In this document: piece after piece, positions 33,482 through 34,727 of the stretch
Layout: the number at the start of each line of letters is the position of its first letter
Numbering within the stretch: the first letter of the stretch is position 1
Origin: Phycisphaerae bacterium
GTDB lineage: Bacteria; Planctomycetota; Phycisphaerae; UBA1845
Direction: 5' to 3'
Assembly: GCA_028289375.1 (NCBI GenBank)
Contig: JANQQK010000073.1
Span: 1-34,727, forward strand
DNA length: 34,727 bases
Translations under genes and position numbers: made by a program
Notes under the pieces: generated by a model
Seen by the model: only the letters and a program-made list of their open reading frames with translations
Told to the model about the DNA's origin: nothing
The model's database searches: none

Positions 33482-34633
33482 ATGCACGGCAGTTTCTTCC
33501 GGTCCGTACTGCTGGCGGGCATGACAATGATGATGGCAGCGAGTGTTGGCTGTCAGATGGGTCCTCAAGCGCTCAAGATGGGGCATCCGCAATATGCCAG
33601 TGCTGCGCGGAGCATCCTGGATGAGCAGATGCTGCTCAATCTGGTTCGGCTGCGGTATCGCCAGTCTCCGGTGTGGCTTGAGGTGACAAGCATCTCCAGT
33701 CAGTTCACGTTCGACGCCTCGGGGGAGATTAGCGGTACAGTCACCGAGAACGTGTCGCAGGGCGGCGGGATCAATCCGGATTTGTTGCGCATCTCGGGAA
33801 ATACCGGGTACTCGGAGCGTCCGACCATCACCTACAACCTGCTGGGGGGCGAGGACTTCTTGAAACGCGTGCTCACACCGCTCAGCGTGGAGAACATATC
33901 GCTGCTGGCGGAATCCGGCTGGCGCGGTGATCGGGTGTTTCGCTTGACGGTAGAGCGGATGAACGGGCTTAGCAATGCGCCACGCGCGTCCGGTCCGACG
34001 CCGCGTCGGGCGCCGCAGTACCAGCAATTTCTTGAGGCCGTCGACCTGATGCAATTTCTCGCAGATCAGGACTTGCTGACGTTTGAATTTGATACCCGCA
34101 TTCGCACCATCAGTGATCCGCTCCCGGTTTCAAAGATCAGTGCCGGGGATCTGATCGATGCGGCCAAAATCGGCGGCGAGTTCAAATACAACAACGATCA
34201 AACGGAAATGTCTCTAACGCAGGAGCAGCGTGTGCTGTTCATGCGACTTGCCTATCGTGCCACCGAAACAGAGGGTGTCGCTCGGCTACGCGATCTCCTG
34301 CATCTGAGCGACGATCGCTTGCGCTATGACATTGTGGACCCGGCGCTGGCTGACTTTGACCCGATCGAGAATGACAATGGTCTGGGAAATGTTGCCATCG
34401 ACACGCGTTCCCTGATGGGTGTTCTGTACTACTTGTCGAATGCCGTGTCCGTACCGGACGAGGCGATGGATCGCGGGCCCGCAACGCGCACGCTCGATGA
34501 AGGTGGCGAGCTATTCGATTGGCATGAACTGCTCAATGACCTGTTTGTCGTGCACCACAGCCGCTCGCAACCGATCGATGCGGCCATCGCTGTGCCCTAT
34601 CGCGGCTGGTGGTACTACATTCGCTCTGACTGA
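33482..34633 (+). CDS. Predicted lipoprotein of unknown function
   Basis: A 383-residue protein. AGGGG lies about 8 bases before the ATG at 33482. The N-terminal segment (MHGSFFRSVLLAGMTMMMAA) is a signal peptide, and SVGC provides a lipobox-like Cys24, though Ser at -3 is unusual. The mature part starts with a motif I recall from lipoproteins of diverse bacteria: DEQMLLNLVRLRYRQSPVWL followed by EVTSISSQ. The rest alternates beta-like stretches with helical ones (LMQFLADQDLLTFEF; LFMRLAYRATETEGVARL). No enzyme motif is visible. The end, AIAVPYRGWWYYI, is aromatic and may be membrane- or partner-facing. Processing would require Lgt, and an Lgt homologue is encoded nearby. Confidence 0.78.
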   Translation: MHGSFFRSVLLAGMTMMMAASVGCQMGPQALKMGHPQYASAARSILDEQMLLNLVRLRYRQSPVWLEVTSISSQFTFDASGEISGTVTENVSQGGGINPDLLRISGNTGYSERPTITYNLLGGEDFLKRVLTPLSVENISLLAESGWRGDRVFRLTVERMNGLSNAPRASGPTPRRAPQYQQFLEAVDLMQFLADQDLLTFEFDTRIRTISDPLPVSKISAGDLIDAAKIGGEFKYNNDQTEMSLTQEQRVLFMRLAYRATETEGVARLRDLLHLSDDRLRYDIVDPALADFDPIENDNGLGNVAIDTRSLMGVLYYLSNAVSVPDEAMDRGPATRTLDEGGELFDWHELLNDLFVVHHSRSQPIDAAIAVPYRGWWYYIRSD

Positions 34634-34710
34634 CGTGACCCCACGATATCGATCCAGTGGTAGAGCGACTATTCTGCTGCTTGGATCAGGAATTGAAGGA
34701 GGTCATGTTG

Positions 34711-34727
34711 ATGGCGAGGAAACGGTT
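34711..34727 (+). CDS. First codons of another gene (partial at the window end)
   Basis: GGAGG at 34699-34703 is followed by an ATG at 34711 (MARKR...) with 7 bases between; an in-frame ATG at 34705 is too close to the ribosome site. Only five codons fit in the window, so no function can be given. The gap from the lipoprotein stop is 77 bases. Confidence 0.4.

Noticed and set aside
1..34727. CRISPR arrays, tRNA/rRNA genes, insertion sequences, attachment sites
   Set aside because: Read through for repeat-spacer patterns, cloverleaf motifs, transposase motifs and flanking inverted repeats; nothing convincing was seen.

Overview
The window looks like a chromosomal segment of a GC-rich planctomycete, probably from the Phycisphaerae side of the phylum. 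This is inferred from gene content, not from a marker gene. The signs are: secreted proteins ending in single or paired EF-hand/dockerin-like motifs (D-x-DGDGD-x-D-L-x-DF style); an IPTL/PEP-CTERM-like sorting tail; an ECF sigma factor paired with a membrane Ser/Thr kinase; a second ECF sigma with an anti-sigma-like partner; and divergent pseudopilins with an H-X(n)-DG tail. No rRNA, tRNA, CRISPR, insertion sequence or phage gene was seen.

Layout. 0-1.4 kb: end of a minus-strand pair of secreted proteins (a glycine-rich surface protein and the start of another exported protein). 1.5-3.4 kb: plus-strand thymidine kinase and a concentrative nucleoside transporter, a nucleoside-salvage pair. 3.5-8.8 kb (minus): an S9-family peptidase overlapping a large secreted M4 thermolysin-like protease. 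8.9-10.75 kb (minus): an ECF sigma factor followed by a zinc-finger/Ser-Thr kinase/membrane-anchor protein. 10.9-16.2 kb (plus): three genes coupled by ATGA overlaps, a large PPC-domain/EF-hand secreted protein and two paralogous pseudopilin-like proteins. 16.2-18.7 kb: a long structured leader, then another secreted EF-hand protein. 18.9-21.05 kb: an NB-ARC/TPR STAND ATPase. 21.2-22.5 kb: purD. 22.6-24.4 kb (minus): ECF sigma plus a membrane anti-sigma-like protein. 24.7-25.5 kb: a short DAHP synthase. 25.6-28.5 kb (minus): a secreted metzincin protease with Ig-like domains and an EF-hand tail. 28.9-33.3 kb (plus): M29 aminopeptidase, an AT-richer membrane protein of unknown function, an Lgt-like protein, and a PAS protein plus soluble chemotaxis transducer. 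33.5-34.6 kb: a probable lipoprotein, then the first codons of another gene.

How it fits together. Much of the window serves the cell surface and the outside: proteases, glycine-rich and EF-hand proteins, pseudopilins and lipoproteins. Two ECF sigma systems with membrane partners could control such genes. House-keeping genes (tdk, purD, aroF, lgt) are interspersed singly, as is common in planctomycetes.

Points most worth a second look: (1) the plus strand changes from C-rich to G-rich between about 21 and 24 kb whatever the gene orientation, the polarity expected at a replication origin; (2) the leader before the 16.6 kb gene has a chain of overlapping perfect hairpins that cannot all form together; (3) a thymidine kinase whose P-loop carries Arg in place of the last Gly; (4) a STAND ATPase with an unassigned N-terminal domain; (5) the EF-hand protein/pseudopilin operon; (6) a receptor apparently split into PAS and transducer genes.
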